A stretch of 64,000 nucleotides of DNA from Streptosporangiaceae bacterium NEAU-GS5. GTDB taxonomy: Bacteria; Actinomycetota; Actinomycetes; Streptosporangiales; Streptosporangiaceae. This document shows positions 24,822 to 34,466 of this stretch, piece after piece. Position 1 is the stretch's first letter. The number at the start of each line of letters is the position of its first letter. The stretch is from assembly GCA_017592665.1 (NCBI GenBank), contig JAGFNW010000015.1, positions 1 through 64,000 of the forward strand, read 5' to 3'. The translations under genes were made by a program, and so were the position numbers. Below the pieces are notes generated by a model. The model was not told the origin of the DNA. It saw only the letters and a list, made by a program, of their open reading frames with translations, and made no database searches.

Positions 24822-25571
24822 ATGCCGCAAGCCGGCGACCCTGGCATGACCAAGATCCGTGCGTTGAACCGGAACTCGGTGGTCAGCGACGTCGTCAGCC
24901 AGCTGCTCAACTACCTGGTGTCCGAGCGCATCGGCCCTGGTGACAAGCTTCCCTCTGAGCGGGCCCTGTCCGAATACCTCGGCCTCGGCCGCTCCTCGGT
25001 GCGCGAGGCCGTCAAGTCGCTCCATCTGCTCGGCCTCCTCGACGTACGGCAAGGCGACGGCACCTACCTGCGCGGCACCGAGTCGGCCGTGCTCCCGCAG
25101 ATCCTCGAGTGGGGCCTGATCCTCGGCCGTCCCCGCACGCTCGACCTGATCGAAGCACGCCACCAGCTCGAGGTGTTCGTCGCCCGGCGGGCCGCCGAGC
25201 GGATCACCCCCGACGGCGCCGCCCAGCTCGACGCCTGCCTCGAGCGGATGGCCGCGGCCGAGTCGCGCGGCAGCATCGAAGGCTGCATCGAGGCCGACAT
25301 CGACTTCCACCTCCGCCTCGCCGACCTGGCCGGCAACATGGTGATCGCCGACATGTTGCGGGGCATCAGGGTGCTGCTGCACGTCTGGATGAACAAGCTC
25401 GCCATGGACGAGGGCATGACGGCCTACTCCGAGCAGCACACCCTGCTCGCTGACGCGGTCAAGGCCGGCGACCCCGACGAGGCCGAGCGCGTCATGCGCC
25501 ACCACATCACCTCCGGCGGCGAGCGGCTCCTGCGCATGCTGCCGCCCGAAGAGCCCCTCGCCGACGCTTAG
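24822..25571 (+). CDS. FadR-subfamily GntR regulator of the sugar-acid regulon
   Basis: This 249-residue protein has a winged HTH at about 18-85 (GDKLPSERALSEYLGLGRSS) and an FCD effector domain with the metal/ligand pattern D-x3-H (IDFHLRLA), H in HVWMNK and HH near the end (MRHHI). FCD domains commonly bind sugar acids. It lies in the middle of the locus with operators before both minus-strand operons and the plus-strand aldolase, so it is the likely repressor. ATG 24822 has GAGGTCAG upstream. Confidence 0.82.
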   Translation: MPQAGDPGMTKIRALNRNSVVSDVVSQLLNYLVSERIGPGDKLPSERALSEYLGLGRSSVREAVKSLHLLGLLDVRQGDGTYLRGTESAVLPQILEWGLILGRPRTLDLIEARHQLEVFVARRAAERITPDGAAQLDACLERMAAAESRGSIEGCIEADIDFHLRLADLAGNMVIADMLRGIRVLLHVWMNKLAMDEGMTAYSEQHTLLADAVKAGDPDEAERVMRHHITSGGERLLRMLPPEEPLADA

Positions 25572-25585
25572 GGCCAGGGAAAGCA

Positions 25586-27259
25586 CTAGATCTCCCCGTC
25601 GCGGCGCAGGAAGTCGAAGTCGCATCCCTGGTCTGCCTGGAGCACGTGGCGGACGTACAGGCCCTGGTAGCCACGGCCGGCGCGGCGCGGCGACGGTCCC
25701 ATGGCGGCCGCGCGTGCGGCCAGCTCCTCCTCCTCGATCAGCAGGTCGAGCCGGCCTCCGGCCACGTCGAGCCGTACCAGATCGCCGTCCTTCACCAGCG
25801 CCAGCGGGCCGCCGAGCGCGGCCTCCGGCGTCACGTGCAGCACGCAGGTGCCGTACGCGGTGCCGCTCATCCGGGCGTCGCTGATCCGCACCATGTCCGT
25901 CACGCCCTGTCGCAGCAGGTGGGTGGGGATGGGCACGTGGCCGCGCTCCGGCATGCCGGGCGCGCCCACCGGGCCGAGGCCGCGCAGGATGAGCACCGAT
26001 TCCGGCACGATGCCGGTCGCCGGGTCCTCCAGGCGCCGTTCGAGATCCTCCGGTCCGTCGAAGACGACCGCCGGGCCCGTGTGGTCGTACAGCTCCGGCG
26101 TGCCCGCCGTGACCTTGATGACCGCGCCGCGCGGCGCGAGGCTGCCGCGCACCACCCGGATGGCGCCCGCCGGGTCGAGCGGCGCGGAGACCGGCGCGAT
26201 CACGTCGGCCCTGCCGCTGCCCCGCTCGGGGAGCCGCTCCCCCAGCGTCACCCCTTCCACCGTCCCCGCCGACAGGTCGAGGTGGTCGCGGAGTTCGGAA
26301 AGGAGCGCCGGTACGCCTCCGGCCTCGAAGAAGTCCTCCATGAGGAACCGGCCGGACGGTTTGAGGTTCACCAGCCACGGGGTCTCGCGGCCGATCCGGT
26401 CGAGGGTGCCGAGATCCCAGTCGAGCCCGGCCCGGCCGGCGATGGCGGCGAGGTGGACGACGGCGTTGGTGGATCCGCCGAGGGCCTGAAGCACGGTCAT
26501 CGCGTTGGTCAGCGACGCCTGGCCGAAGAAGTCGCTCGGCCGGTGCCCGTTCTTGGCAAGGTCGACCGCGACCCGGCCGGCCCGCTCGGCCAGCCGGGCG
26601 TGGCGGGCGTCGACGGCGGGCGTGGCGGCGGCTCCGGCCAACGTGAAGCCCATGGCCTCGGCAAGGGACGCCATGGTCGAGGCGGTGCCCATGGTGGAGC
26701 AGTGCCCGGCCGAGCGGATGATCGCGTCTTCGAGCCGCCGCTGGTCGGCCCGGGTCGACCGGCCGGCGCGCACGCTCTCGGCGGCCAGCCAGCAGTCGGT
26801 GCAGGTGCCGACGTCAGCCCCGTCGAAGGTGGCGTTCAGCTGCGGGCCGCCGGGAACCATGATGGCCGGGCGGTCGGCGCTGAGCGCGCCCATGATCATC
26901 GCCGGGATCGTCTTGTCGCATCCGCCGAGCAGCACGACCGCGTCCATCGGGTAGGCGCGGACGCATTCCTCGACGTCCATGGCCATCAGATTGCGGAACA
27001 GCATGGTGGTGGGCGCCATGAACGGCTCCCCCAGCGAGGTCACGGGGAACTCCAGGGCCAGCCCGCCCGACTGCTCCACGCCGCGCCGCACATGCGTCAC
27101 CAGGGCGCGGAAGTGGGCGTTGCAGTGCACATAGTCGCTGAAGCTGTTGGCGATGCCGATGATCGGCCGGCCTTCGAACGCCTCGTCGCTCAGGCCCATG
27201 CCTTTGAGCGACGACCGCTGCGAGAAGCCGTCCAGGTCTTCCCCGGCGAACCACGTCAT
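25586..27259 (-). CDS. IlvD/Edd-family sugar-acid dehydratase
   Basis: This 557-residue protein has cluster-binding Cys at 46 (VHCNAHF), 114 (GGCDKTIPA) and 187 (GHCSTMGTAS), plus SDARMSGT near the C-terminus. The family dehydrates aldonic acids to 2-keto-3-deoxy acids, or dihydroxy acids in valine synthesis. Context (Zn-dehydrogenase, DapA-type enzymes, sugar ABC importer, GH2) favours an aldonate dehydratase. ATG 27259 overlaps the DapA-type stop. It is the last gene of a seven-gene operon and is convergent with the FadR gene. Confidence 0.85.
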   Translation of the reverse strand: MTWFAGEDLDGFSQRSSLKGMGLSDEAFEGRPIIGIANSFSDYVHCNAHFRALVTHVRRGVEQSGGLALEFPVTSLGEPFMAPTTMLFRNLMAMDVEECVRAYPMDAVVLLGGCDKTIPAMIMGALSADRPAIMVPGGPQLNATFDGADVGTCTDCWLAAESVRAGRSTRADQRRLEDAIIRSAGHCSTMGTASTMASLAEAMGFTLAGAAATPAVDARHARLAERAGRVAVDLAKNGHRPSDFFGQASLTNAMTVLQALGGSTNAVVHLAAIAGRAGLDWDLGTLDRIGRETPWLVNLKPSGRFLMEDFFEAGGVPALLSELRDHLDLSAGTVEGVTLGERLPERGSGRADVIAPVSAPLDPAGAIRVVRGSLAPRGAVIKVTAGTPELYDHTGPAVVFDGPEDLERRLEDPATGIVPESVLILRGLGPVGAPGMPERGHVPIPTHLLRQGVTDMVRISDARMSGTAYGTCVLHVTPEAALGGPLALVKDGDLVRLDVAGGRLDLLIEEEELAARAAAMGPSPRRAGRGYQGLYVRHVLQADQGCDFDFLRRDGEI

Positions 27260-28182
27260 GATCTCGTCCCCGCTTCCCGTGCCGCCCGCAATCGGTCTTC
27301 CACGCCCACGACCAGGTCTACCAGCTCGTCGGAGATGCGCCGCTGCACAGCGTCGAGCTCGGGGCCCGGCGGGCGTACCCGGGCCGTCGAGAACAGGCCG
27401 ACGGCGTGGCAGTAACGCTTGAGGAAGGCGACGGACACATCGATGTGCTGCTGGCACCAGATCACCATCGGCGCGATCTCGGCGAACAGGGCCACCGCAC
27501 CGGCCCGGTCGCCCGCCCGGTGACGCCGGTGCACCTCGACGAACGGGAGGTTGATCGCCGTCGTGCCGAACGTCGCCACGCCGCGGTCGAGCGCCTCGAC
27601 CATCTGGCCCATCCCCCACCCGCACGACACGTGCAGCCCGCCGCCGGTGGCCTCGAGGATGGCCGAGTATTTCGGCCCGGCCGGAGCGGTCTCCACCTTG
27701 ATCGCGGTGACCGCGGGGACCTCCTCGTACAGCCGGGCGATGGTCGCCACGGGGAGACCGGGGCCGTTCCACTGCAGGTCCTGCACCACCAGGTCGCGGA
27801 CACCGACCCGGCCGAGCCGGGCGAAATGAGCGACGACGGCGTCCGGGTCGTCCAGCAGCGGCTCGGGGACCCGGCAGAGCACCGCGCCGCAGCCTGCCGC
27901 GACCGCGTGCTCGGCCAGCCGCACGCTGTCCGCGAGGTCGTCGGCGCTCACCCCGGCGATCACCTCGATGTCGCCGTCCGCGACCTCGACCACGGCCTCC
28001 AGCAGAAACCGTCGCTCGGCAGGCGTCAGCCTGGTCACCTCGCTCGCCACGGCAGGTACGACGCAGCCGACCACGCCGTCGTCGACGGCCCGCCGGATGA
28101 GGCGCTCCAGGGAAGGAAGGTCGATCGCGAGGTCGTCGGTGAAGGGCGTGTTGACGATGGGCGTGACGCCGTCCAGCTTCAT
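27256..28182 (-). CDS. DapA-family lyase lacking the usual Tyr
   Basis: This 308-residue DapA-fold protein keeps the Schiff-base Lys162 (TAIKVETAP), but the position of the usual Tyr in YxxPxRTG reads VVQDLQWNGPG (Q134). A VQD variant occurs in a branch of the family with poorly known function. It is therefore probably not redundant with the aldolase at 23866; one may cleave and the other dehydrate. Both ends overlap neighbours by 4 nt, which supports strict co-expression. Confidence 0.75.
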   Translation of the reverse strand: MKLDGVTPIVNTPFTDDLAIDLPSLERLIRRAVDDGVVGCVVPAVASEVTRLTPAERRFLLEAVVEVADGDIEVIAGVSADDLADSVRLAEHAVAAGCGAVLCRVPEPLLDDPDAVVAHFARLGRVGVRDLVVQDLQWNGPGLPVATIARLYEEVPAVTAIKVETAPAGPKYSAILEATGGGLHVSCGWGMGQMVEALDRGVATFGTTAINLPFVEVHRRHRAGDRAGAVALFAEIAPMVIWCQQHIDVSVAFLKRYCHAVGLFSTARVRPPGPELDAVQRRISDELVDLVVGVEDRLRAAREAGTRS

Positions 28183-29198
28183 CGGGGGCTCCAGGGATCG
28201 ACGACCGTCTTGAATCCGGTGGCGGAGGGGGCACGGAAGACGCGGTCGACCACCTCGCCGAGCGGGAGGACGTCGGTCACGACATGATCCAGCCGGAGCG
28301 TCCCCTCGGCCAGCAGCGCCACCGCCGGTCGGGTGTCCTCGTCGATGTCGTGCGAGAACGTGGTGACCAGCGTGATCTCGCGGACCAGAAGATCGTGCGG
28401 GGAGAACGACGGCGCGTACGGCGCGGCGCCGACCAGGGCGACCCGGCCGCCGGGCACAACCGAGCGCAGGGCCGTGACCAGCGAGGATTCGCTCCCGGCA
28501 CAGTCGATGACGAGGTCATACAGGCCGTCGGCGCCGGCCGTCACGCCGGGCGCGTGGGGCAGGGTGGCGGCGACCCGCCCCTCGTCGGGGTCGAGCAGGC
28601 TCACCCGCGCACCCGATCCGAGGGTGAGCTGGAGGACGCACTGGCCGATCGTGCCCGCGCCGATGACCAGGACGCGGCCGGACGCGGCCGGGGCCGCGCG
28701 GCGTACGGCGCGGACCGAGACGGCGAGCGGTTCGGTGAGCACGGCCAGCCGGTCGGGCACGCCCGCCGGCACCGGGACGCACATCGCGGCCGGGACGGTC
28801 ATGAACTCGGCGAGCCCGCCATCCCGGTGCAGCCCGATGAACGCGCTGCGCGCGCAGTGCAGGCGTGCGCCCCGGCGGCAGCCCTCGCAGTCGCCGCAGG
28901 TGAGCAGCCCGTCCGGGACGACGCGGTCGCCCACGCCCAGCCCGAGAACACCAGGGCCGGTCGCGGCCACCTCGGCCACCACCTCGTGACCCATGATCAG
29001 CGGCGCCTGCCGTCCCGACAGCGGGTGCGGCGCGCCGGCCGGGATGGTGATCGGCCCGTGCCGATATTCCTCCAGGTCGGTGCCGCACACGCCGCACAGC
29101 AGGACCCGGAGCAGCACCTCGCCCGCGCCGGGCGCGGCCGGCTTCGGCACGTCCTCCAGACGGACGTCACCCCGCGCGTGCCACCGCAGCGCCCTCAT
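28179..29198 (-). CDS. Zinc-dependent MDR-family sugar/alcohol dehydrogenase
   Basis: This 339-residue protein has catalytic zinc ligands C38 (CGVCGTD) and H71-E72 (GHEVV), structural zinc ligands C101, C104, C107 and C115, and Rossmann GAGTIG at 180-185. Such enzymes oxidise sugars or polyols at the expense of NAD(P). In the operon it would act before the IlvD dehydratase, making a lactone, aldonate or keto sugar. It overlaps GH2 upstream and the DapA-type gene downstream by 4 nt each. Confidence 0.83.
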   Translation of the reverse strand: MRALRWHARGDVRLEDVPKPAAPGAGEVLLRVLLCGVCGTDLEEYRHGPITIPAGAPHPLSGRQAPLIMGHEVVAEVAATGPGVLGLGVGDRVVPDGLLTCGDCEGCRRGARLHCARSAFIGLHRDGGLAEFMTVPAAMCVPVPAGVPDRLAVLTEPLAVSVRAVRRAAPAASGRVLVIGAGTIGQCVLQLTLGSGARVSLLDPDEGRVAATLPHAPGVTAGADGLYDLVIDCAGSESSLVTALRSVVPGGRVALVGAAPYAPSFSPHDLLVREITLVTTFSHDIDEDTRPAVALLAEGTLRLDHVVTDVLPLGEVVDRVFRAPSATGFKTVVDPWSPR

Positions 29199-32100
29199 CC
29201 GCGCAGCTCGGCCGGCAGGTCGCCGCAGGCCAGCACGATCGTGCCGGACAGCTCCGCGCCGGGCTCGACGCGGAGGCCGGGACCGAAGTAGCGGGGCAGG
29301 TGCGAGCCTTCGGCGATCCGGCCGCCGCCGTACCAGTCGAGGACGTGCAGCACCGGCTCGCCGTCGCGGAGTTCGGCGCGTACGTGCTGGCCGCCGTCGG
29401 AGACGACCGACACGGTCGCGCTGCCGTCGGTGGCGCCGGCCGCGAGAATGTTCCGCTTGGCGCTCCGGTAGTCGTTCGTGCCACCGGGTGTGGCGTCGTG
29501 CTCCCAGATCGCGGCCGGGTGGAGGATGTCGCCGTCACCCGGTTCGGCGGCCGCGTAGCCGGCGGCCCGGCCGATGTGGGCCGGCGGGTAGTACGACCAA
29601 TCCGGCACGCGCCGCCACCACAGGGCGGTGAATTCGGCCGGCGGCCGCAGGACCAGCCCGGCCTCGCGTGCGTTGAAGGCCACCGTTCCCTGGTAGCGGC
29701 AGCGGTAGTCGATGACGAGCCGGTCGCCGTCGGCGCGCATCCCGATCGTGCCGGTCCAGCCGCCTCCGGACAGCGGGGCGGTCACCCGCTCGCCGTCGGC
29801 GACCGCCGCGGTCGCGTCCGGGGTGACCTCGATCAGCAGGTCGGGGCGGTCGAGGTCCATGACGTGCAGGGACGGCCAGCCGCGCAGCCAGGTCCGCCGC
29901 CCGCTCACGGTCAGCTCGCCCAGCTCTTCGTCCGTCTCCACGCGGAGCGGCTCGGCGCCGATGCGGACCGCGGGCTCCCGGACATCCCAGCTGTACGCGT
30001 CGAGCAGCCATCCTTCGGGATGGAACAGCTCGAACGTCACCCGGTCGGCACCCGGCTCGACTTCCAGGACCACCTCGTCGGATCCGCCGGGCGGCGCGGT
30101 GAGGCGCTCCGGCCCGCGTGCGCCGGTCACGGTCACCGTGAGGTCCGAGAACGTCCGGTGGGAATGCCGGTTGAGCAGTGTGAAGCCGACCCGGTCTGGG
30201 TCCACCCGCTCGTCGGCGATCCCCACCGGGGAGTACATCTTCTGCACATGCCACAGCTCCGGCCGTGCCCGGCCGTGGTAGTCGATCAAGCCCCATTCGG
30301 CGTCGCCGCGGAAGTGGAGCCCGGCGTGCGGCGGCACGACGTCGCGCAGCCGCTGGAAGTCGAGCTGCGGCAGGTGCGCCCACGCGCCCTGGCCGACCGT
30401 GAGGTCGAGCGGGATGGCGAAGACGTCGTCGGTGCCGGACCAGATCATGCCGCCGATGCAGCCGCGGTCGTGCAGCGCCTCGGCCATGAACGGCCGATAT
30501 CCGGTGCCCCAGTAGTCACGTACGCCCGGGTCGATCTCGATCATGGAGAACGGCAGCGTCGAGCGGACGCACTCCTGGAACAGCGGCGCGTACTCGTCGA
30601 GGATCACGGGGCGGCCGGTGGCGCTCAGCCAGGCGAGCTCCTCCCGCCAGTCGCGGTCCCAGCCCGGATAGTGATAGCTGCCCAGGTCGGGGCGCATCTC
30701 CTCGGGTCGGTCGGGGAGCACGTTGTCCGGGCCCAGCTCGTTCAGCTCGTAGGAGAACAGGGTCGGGCGGGTGGGGTCGATCGCGCGCACCATCGCCAGC
30801 TGCGCGTCGAAGCCCTCGCTCCACCGGCTCTCGTTGCCGAGGTCCCAGGCGAGCACCGAGCAGTGCCCCTGGTCGCGGCGGACCGTCTCGGCCGTCACCT
30901 CGAGCAGGTAAGGGACGAGGTTCGCGGCGTCGTTCGTACGGTTCCAGTGGTGGTCGTCGAATCCGCCGGAGAAGCAGATGGGCGGCTGATCGAACAGGTA
31001 CATGCCGAGTTCGTCGCAGATGTCGAGCATCCGCGGATCGGGCGGATAGTGCGCGGTCCTGATCACATTGACGTTGGCCTGCCGCAGGCGGGTGACGTCG
31101 GACCGGATCTCGTCGGCGGTCAGGGCGCGGCCCGTGTGCAGGCGCGCGTCGTGCCGGTTGACGCCGAGCATCCGCACGGCCGAGCCGTTCACGAGCAGCC
31201 GGTCGCCCTGGACCTCGATCCGCCGGAACCCGATCCGCCGCCGGTAAGTCTGCTGGGTGCCGTCGTCGCCGGACAGCACGAGGTCGAGTGTGTAGAGGTG
31301 GGGCACCTCGGCCGACCATGGAGTGGCGCCCGGCAGCTCGAGCCGCAGGTCGACCCGGTCGGTCGTCCCGGCCTGCCCGCTGTGGCCGATCTCCAGCGCC
31401 GTGCCGTCGCCGCCGGACAGGGTCAGGTCGAGCCTGTACGCGCGCTCGATCGGCGCCGAGTCGAACACGTCGGCTGTGACGCGCAGCGAGCCGGTCGCCG
31501 TCTCGGGATCCCAGTCGGCGATCAGGCCGAGCTCGCCGAGATGCCGGGGCCGAACCCGGAACAGGCAGGTCGGCCGCCAGATGCCGAGCAGCGACATGTG
31601 CGCGTACCAGGCCATGTCGTCCAGGACCGCATGCGGGGTGTACTCGGTGAGGACGACGGCCAGCATGTTCGCGCCGGGCCGCAGGAAGGCGGTGATGTCG
31701 ATGTCGAACGAGAGCGCGCCGCTGCCGTGCGTGCCGGCCGCGACACCGTTGACGTACACCTCGGCCCGGCCGTAGGCGGCGTCGCAGCGGAAGAACACCA
31801 GGTCGCCCGACCAGGCGTCCGGGACCGTGAACGCGCGGACCAGCGTGGCCACGCCGTCCTGCGGGATCAACCCGTCGAAGGCGACGTGGCCGGGGACGCG
31901 GGTCGGCGCCCCGCTCGTGGCCTCCGGGTGGGCGCCGGGGACGAACGACCATTCGCCGCCGAGGTCGAGGCGGTTCTCCCCGGACGGCAGCTCGCGCAGG
32001 CCGCGTGCCAGGTCGCGGGTGTGCACCGTGATCATGGCGGGCGGGCCGCCGGCGTCCGCGGCGATGGTCAGCACCTCATGCCGGTTCGGCGGCAGCGCCG

Positions 32101-32692
32101 TGGCAAGCGGGATCGTGAACAGGCCGTTGTCGTCGGTGGCCGCCTTGAGGCCGCCGCCCGGCCAGGTCACGTGGACCTCCGCGCCGGCCAGGCCTTCGTA
32201 GCCGGCGTTGCTCACCGAGCCGATGAGACCGCCGCCGGAGTCGCCGACAACGGTCACAACCGGCGCCGGCGCGACGGAGGAGTACAGCCGCACCTCGGAC
32301 ACGGCCGCGTCGGGGCCGTCGACGCGGTTCACCGCGATCTCGAACGCCCCGGGCGCCGTCACCTCGCGCGGGACCGGGACCCGGATCACCGTGGGCCGGC
32401 CACGTTCCAGTTCGGTGGGCGGGTGAAGCTCCACGGTGCCCGTCGTCAGGGACTGGACCCGGGCGACGCCCTTCTCCCCCAGATAGGTCACCTCGATCTC
32501 GTAGTCGGCGGCCGGGTCGAGCCCACCGAAGACCGCGCGCACCGCCTGGGGATCCCAGGCGACGTAGCGCTGCGCGTCGTCGGCGAGGGAGCCGGGGTCG
32601 ACGTCCGCGATCTCAACCCGGCGTTTGGTCGTAGTCGTCAGCTGGGGCGCCTGAAGTTCGAGTCCGCACTGATTGAACGCGACCAGGAACAC
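29195..32692 (-). CDS. Cytoplasmic GH2-family glycoside hydrolase
   Basis: This 1165-residue protein has no signal peptide. Residues 1-240 form two extra beta-sandwich modules; the GH2 sugar-binding domain, immunoglobulin-like domain and TIM barrel follow. The acid/base is E621 (DLGNES) and the nucleophile E700 (ILDEYAP). A further C-terminal beta region of about 350 residues ends the protein. Galactosidase, glucuronidase and mannosidase types exist in the family and sequence alone does not decide. Being intracellular and in an importer operon, it should cleave an imported glycoside. The start is GTG 32692. Confidence 0.8.
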   Translation of the reverse strand: MFLVAFNQCGLELQAPQLTTTTKRRVEIADVDPGSLADDAQRYVAWDPQAVRAVFGGLDPAADYEIEVTYLGEKGVARVQSLTTGTVELHPPTELERGRPTVIRVPVPREVTAPGAFEIAVNRVDGPDAAVSEVRLYSSVAPAPVVTVVGDSGGGLIGSVSNAGYEGLAGAEVHVTWPGGGLKAATDDNGLFTIPLATALPPNRHEVLTIAADAGGPPAMITVHTRDLARGLRELPSGENRLDLGGEWSFVPGAHPEATSGAPTRVPGHVAFDGLIPQDGVATLVRAFTVPDAWSGDLVFFRCDAAYGRAEVYVNGVAAGTHGSGALSFDIDITAFLRPGANMLAVVLTEYTPHAVLDDMAWYAHMSLLGIWRPTCLFRVRPRHLGELGLIADWDPETATGSLRVTADVFDSAPIERAYRLDLTLSGGDGTALEIGHSGQAGTTDRVDLRLELPGATPWSAEVPHLYTLDLVLSGDDGTQQTYRRRIGFRRIEVQGDRLLVNGSAVRMLGVNRHDARLHTGRALTADEIRSDVTRLRQANVNVIRTAHYPPDPRMLDICDELGMYLFDQPPICFSGGFDDHHWNRTNDAANLVPYLLEVTAETVRRDQGHCSVLAWDLGNESRWSEGFDAQLAMVRAIDPTRPTLFSYELNELGPDNVLPDRPEEMRPDLGSYHYPGWDRDWREELAWLSATGRPVILDEYAPLFQECVRSTLPFSMIEIDPGVRDYWGTGYRPFMAEALHDRGCIGGMIWSGTDDVFAIPLDLTVGQGAWAHLPQLDFQRLRDVVPPHAGLHFRGDAEWGLIDYHGRARPELWHVQKMYSPVGIADERVDPDRVGFTLLNRHSHRTFSDLTVTVTGARGPERLTAPPGGSDEVVLEVEPGADRVTFELFHPEGWLLDAYSWDVREPAVRIGAEPLRVETDEELGELTVSGRRTWLRGWPSLHVMDLDRPDLLIEVTPDATAAVADGERVTAPLSGGGWTGTIGMRADGDRLVIDYRCRYQGTVAFNAREAGLVLRPPAEFTALWWRRVPDWSYYPPAHIGRAAGYAAAEPGDGDILHPAAIWEHDATPGGTNDYRSAKRNILAAGATDGSATVSVVSDGGQHVRAELRDGEPVLHVLDWYGGGRIAEGSHLPRYFGPGLRVEPGAELSGTIVLACGDLPAELRG

Positions 32693-32707
32693 GGTGGAAG
32701 GACCTTT

Positions 32708-33571
32708 CTAGGCTTGCTCGATGCTCATCGCGACGCTGGTGGCGAAGTAGCGCTGGAAGGCCACGTACAGCAGGACGATCGGCAGGGTGCTGAGCACCGA
32801 CGCGGCCATGACCAGGTGCGTGGTCTGGGCCAGCGGATTGCCCTGGAGCGCGGCCAGGAAGACGGGATAGGTGTACTTCTCGTTCGAGCTGAGGAACACC
32901 AGCGGCACGAACAGGCTGTTCCACTGGCTGAGGAAGATCCAGATGGCGACGCCGGCGAGGCCGGGGCGCACGATCGGGCCGACCACACTCCACAGCGTCC
33001 GGAACGTGCCCGATCCGTCCAGCCGCGCCGCGTCGAGCACGCTGTTGGGCACGCTCGACTGGATGTACTGCCGCATCCACAGCATCGCGAACGGCAGCGC
33101 GAGGTTGGGCAGGATGATCGCGAGCAGGCTGTCCAGCAGGCCGACCCGGCTCATGAAGATGAACGTCGGCAGCAGCGTGACCGCGCCGGGAATCGTCATC
33201 GACATGAGCAGCAGCAGGAAGATGAAGTTCTTCCCGACGAACGTCATCTTGGCGAAGGCGTAACCGGCGGCGAACGCGAAGACCGTGCCGAAGGCCGTCA
33301 CCGTGACCGCCACGATCGTGCTGTTCAGCAGCGACCGCAGGAACAGGGTCTGGCTGAGCAGCTGCCGGAAGTTCTCGAACGAGAACGACGAGGGGATCAG
33401 CGACTGCTTCGCCGAGTAGATCTCCGCGGGTGTGCGCATCGAGGAGATGACGATCCACCACAGCGGGATCAACAGGGCGATCGCGATCCCCCCGAGCACG
33501 GTCATCGCGACGATCTGCTTCAGGCGGAACGCCCGCGAGCGGGCCGGCGCGTACGTCAGGTCAGCGGCCAT
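32708..33571 (-). CDS. CUT1 sugar ABC permease, MalG-like
   Basis: This 287-residue inner-membrane permease has six predicted spans. The EAA-type cytoplasmic loop is LDAARLDGSGTFRTLW, which docks the ATPase. Its start overlaps the partner permease by 11 nt and GH2 follows 15 nt after its stop. No ATPase is encoded in the operon; actinobacterial CUT1 systems usually share the MsiK-type ATPase encoded elsewhere. Confidence 0.88.
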   Translation of the reverse strand: MAADLTYAPARSRAFRLKQIVAMTVLGGIAIALLIPLWWIVISSMRTPAEIYSAKQSLIPSSFSFENFRQLLSQTLFLRSLLNSTIVAVTVTAFGTVFAFAAGYAFAKMTFVGKNFIFLLLLMSMTIPGAVTLLPTFIFMSRVGLLDSLLAIILPNLALPFAMLWMRQYIQSSVPNSVLDAARLDGSGTFRTLWSVVGPIVRPGLAGVAIWIFLSQWNSLFVPLVFLSSNEKYTYPVFLAALQGNPLAQTTHLVMAASVLSTLPIVLLYVAFQRYFATSVAMSIEQA

Positions 33572-34466
33572 TGCGACTCCAGCGCAGCTGTGCCAGCGCG
33601 ACGATGAACATCAGGAACGCCATCCCGTACGCCACGGCCGAGGCGTAGCCGAGGTTGAAGTCGACGAAGCCCTCGCGATAGAGGTAAGTCCCGAGGATCA
33701 ACCCGGATCGGCCGGGGCCGCCCGTGGTCTTGTACAGCAGGTAGGACTCCTCGAAGGCGTTGACGACACCGAAGGTCGTGATCACGCCGACGAACGCGAT
33801 GCTCGGCTTGGAGATGGGGACCATCACGCGCCAGAAGTAGTTCCAGCCGTTGACCCCGTCGACCAGGGCCGCCTCCCGCACCTGGGCCGGGAAGGCCTGC
33901 AGGGCGGCGAGCTGGACGACGACCATGTATCCGAAGTTCTTCCAGATCACGATCGACGAGATCAGCGGGATGGCGACCCCCTGGTCGATCAGGATGTTGA
34001 CCGGCTTCAGGCCGAGCGCGCTGAACGCCTGGCCGACCAGCCCGAAGGTGGGGTCCATCATCAGCAGGAAGATGATGCTGACCACGGCGAGCGAGGGCAG
34101 CACGGGCAGGAAGAAGGCCGTGCGCAGGAACGCGCGGAGCGGCCGGACGAACTTCGACTCGATGAACCAGGCCATGACCAGGCTGCCGAAGGCCAGGAAC
34201 GGCACCGTGAGCAGCCAGATCAGCATCGTGTGCCAGAGCGCCTGGCGCAGCGACGGATCCGCGGCCATCTCCTTGTAGTTGTCGACGCCGATGAAGTGGA
34301 GGTCGCCGACCCCCTGCCAGTCGGTGAAGCTCAGCCCGAAACTGCCGACCAGCGCGAACGTGTCGAAGATCAGGAAGCTGGCCACGAACGGAAGGATCAG
34401 AACGTAGGGTGCGGCGTTCCATCGTCTGGCCCGCCGCACCCCGCGTTCAGCGGGCCATGACCGCAT
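33561..34466 (-). CDS. CUT1 sugar ABC permease, MalF-like
   Basis: This 301-residue membrane protein has six spans beginning at about residue 20 and the EAA loop VREAALVDGVNGWNYFWRVM. It pairs with the downstream MalG-like permease. Its start overlaps the binding-protein gene by 20 nt. It transports an oligosaccharide or glycoside for the GH2 enzyme; specificity is inferred only. Confidence 0.88.
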   Translation of the reverse strand: MRSWPAERGVRRARRWNAAPYVLILPFVASFLIFDTFALVGSFGLSFTDWQGVGDLHFIGVDNYKEMAADPSLRQALWHTMLIWLLTVPFLAFGSLVMAWFIESKFVRPLRAFLRTAFFLPVLPSLAVVSIIFLLMMDPTFGLVGQAFSALGLKPVNILIDQGVAIPLISSIVIWKNFGYMVVVQLAALQAFPAQVREAALVDGVNGWNYFWRVMVPISKPSIAFVGVITTFGVVNAFEESYLLYKTTGGPGRSGLILGTYLYREGFVDFNLGYASAVAYGMAFLMFIVALAQLRWSRNGR

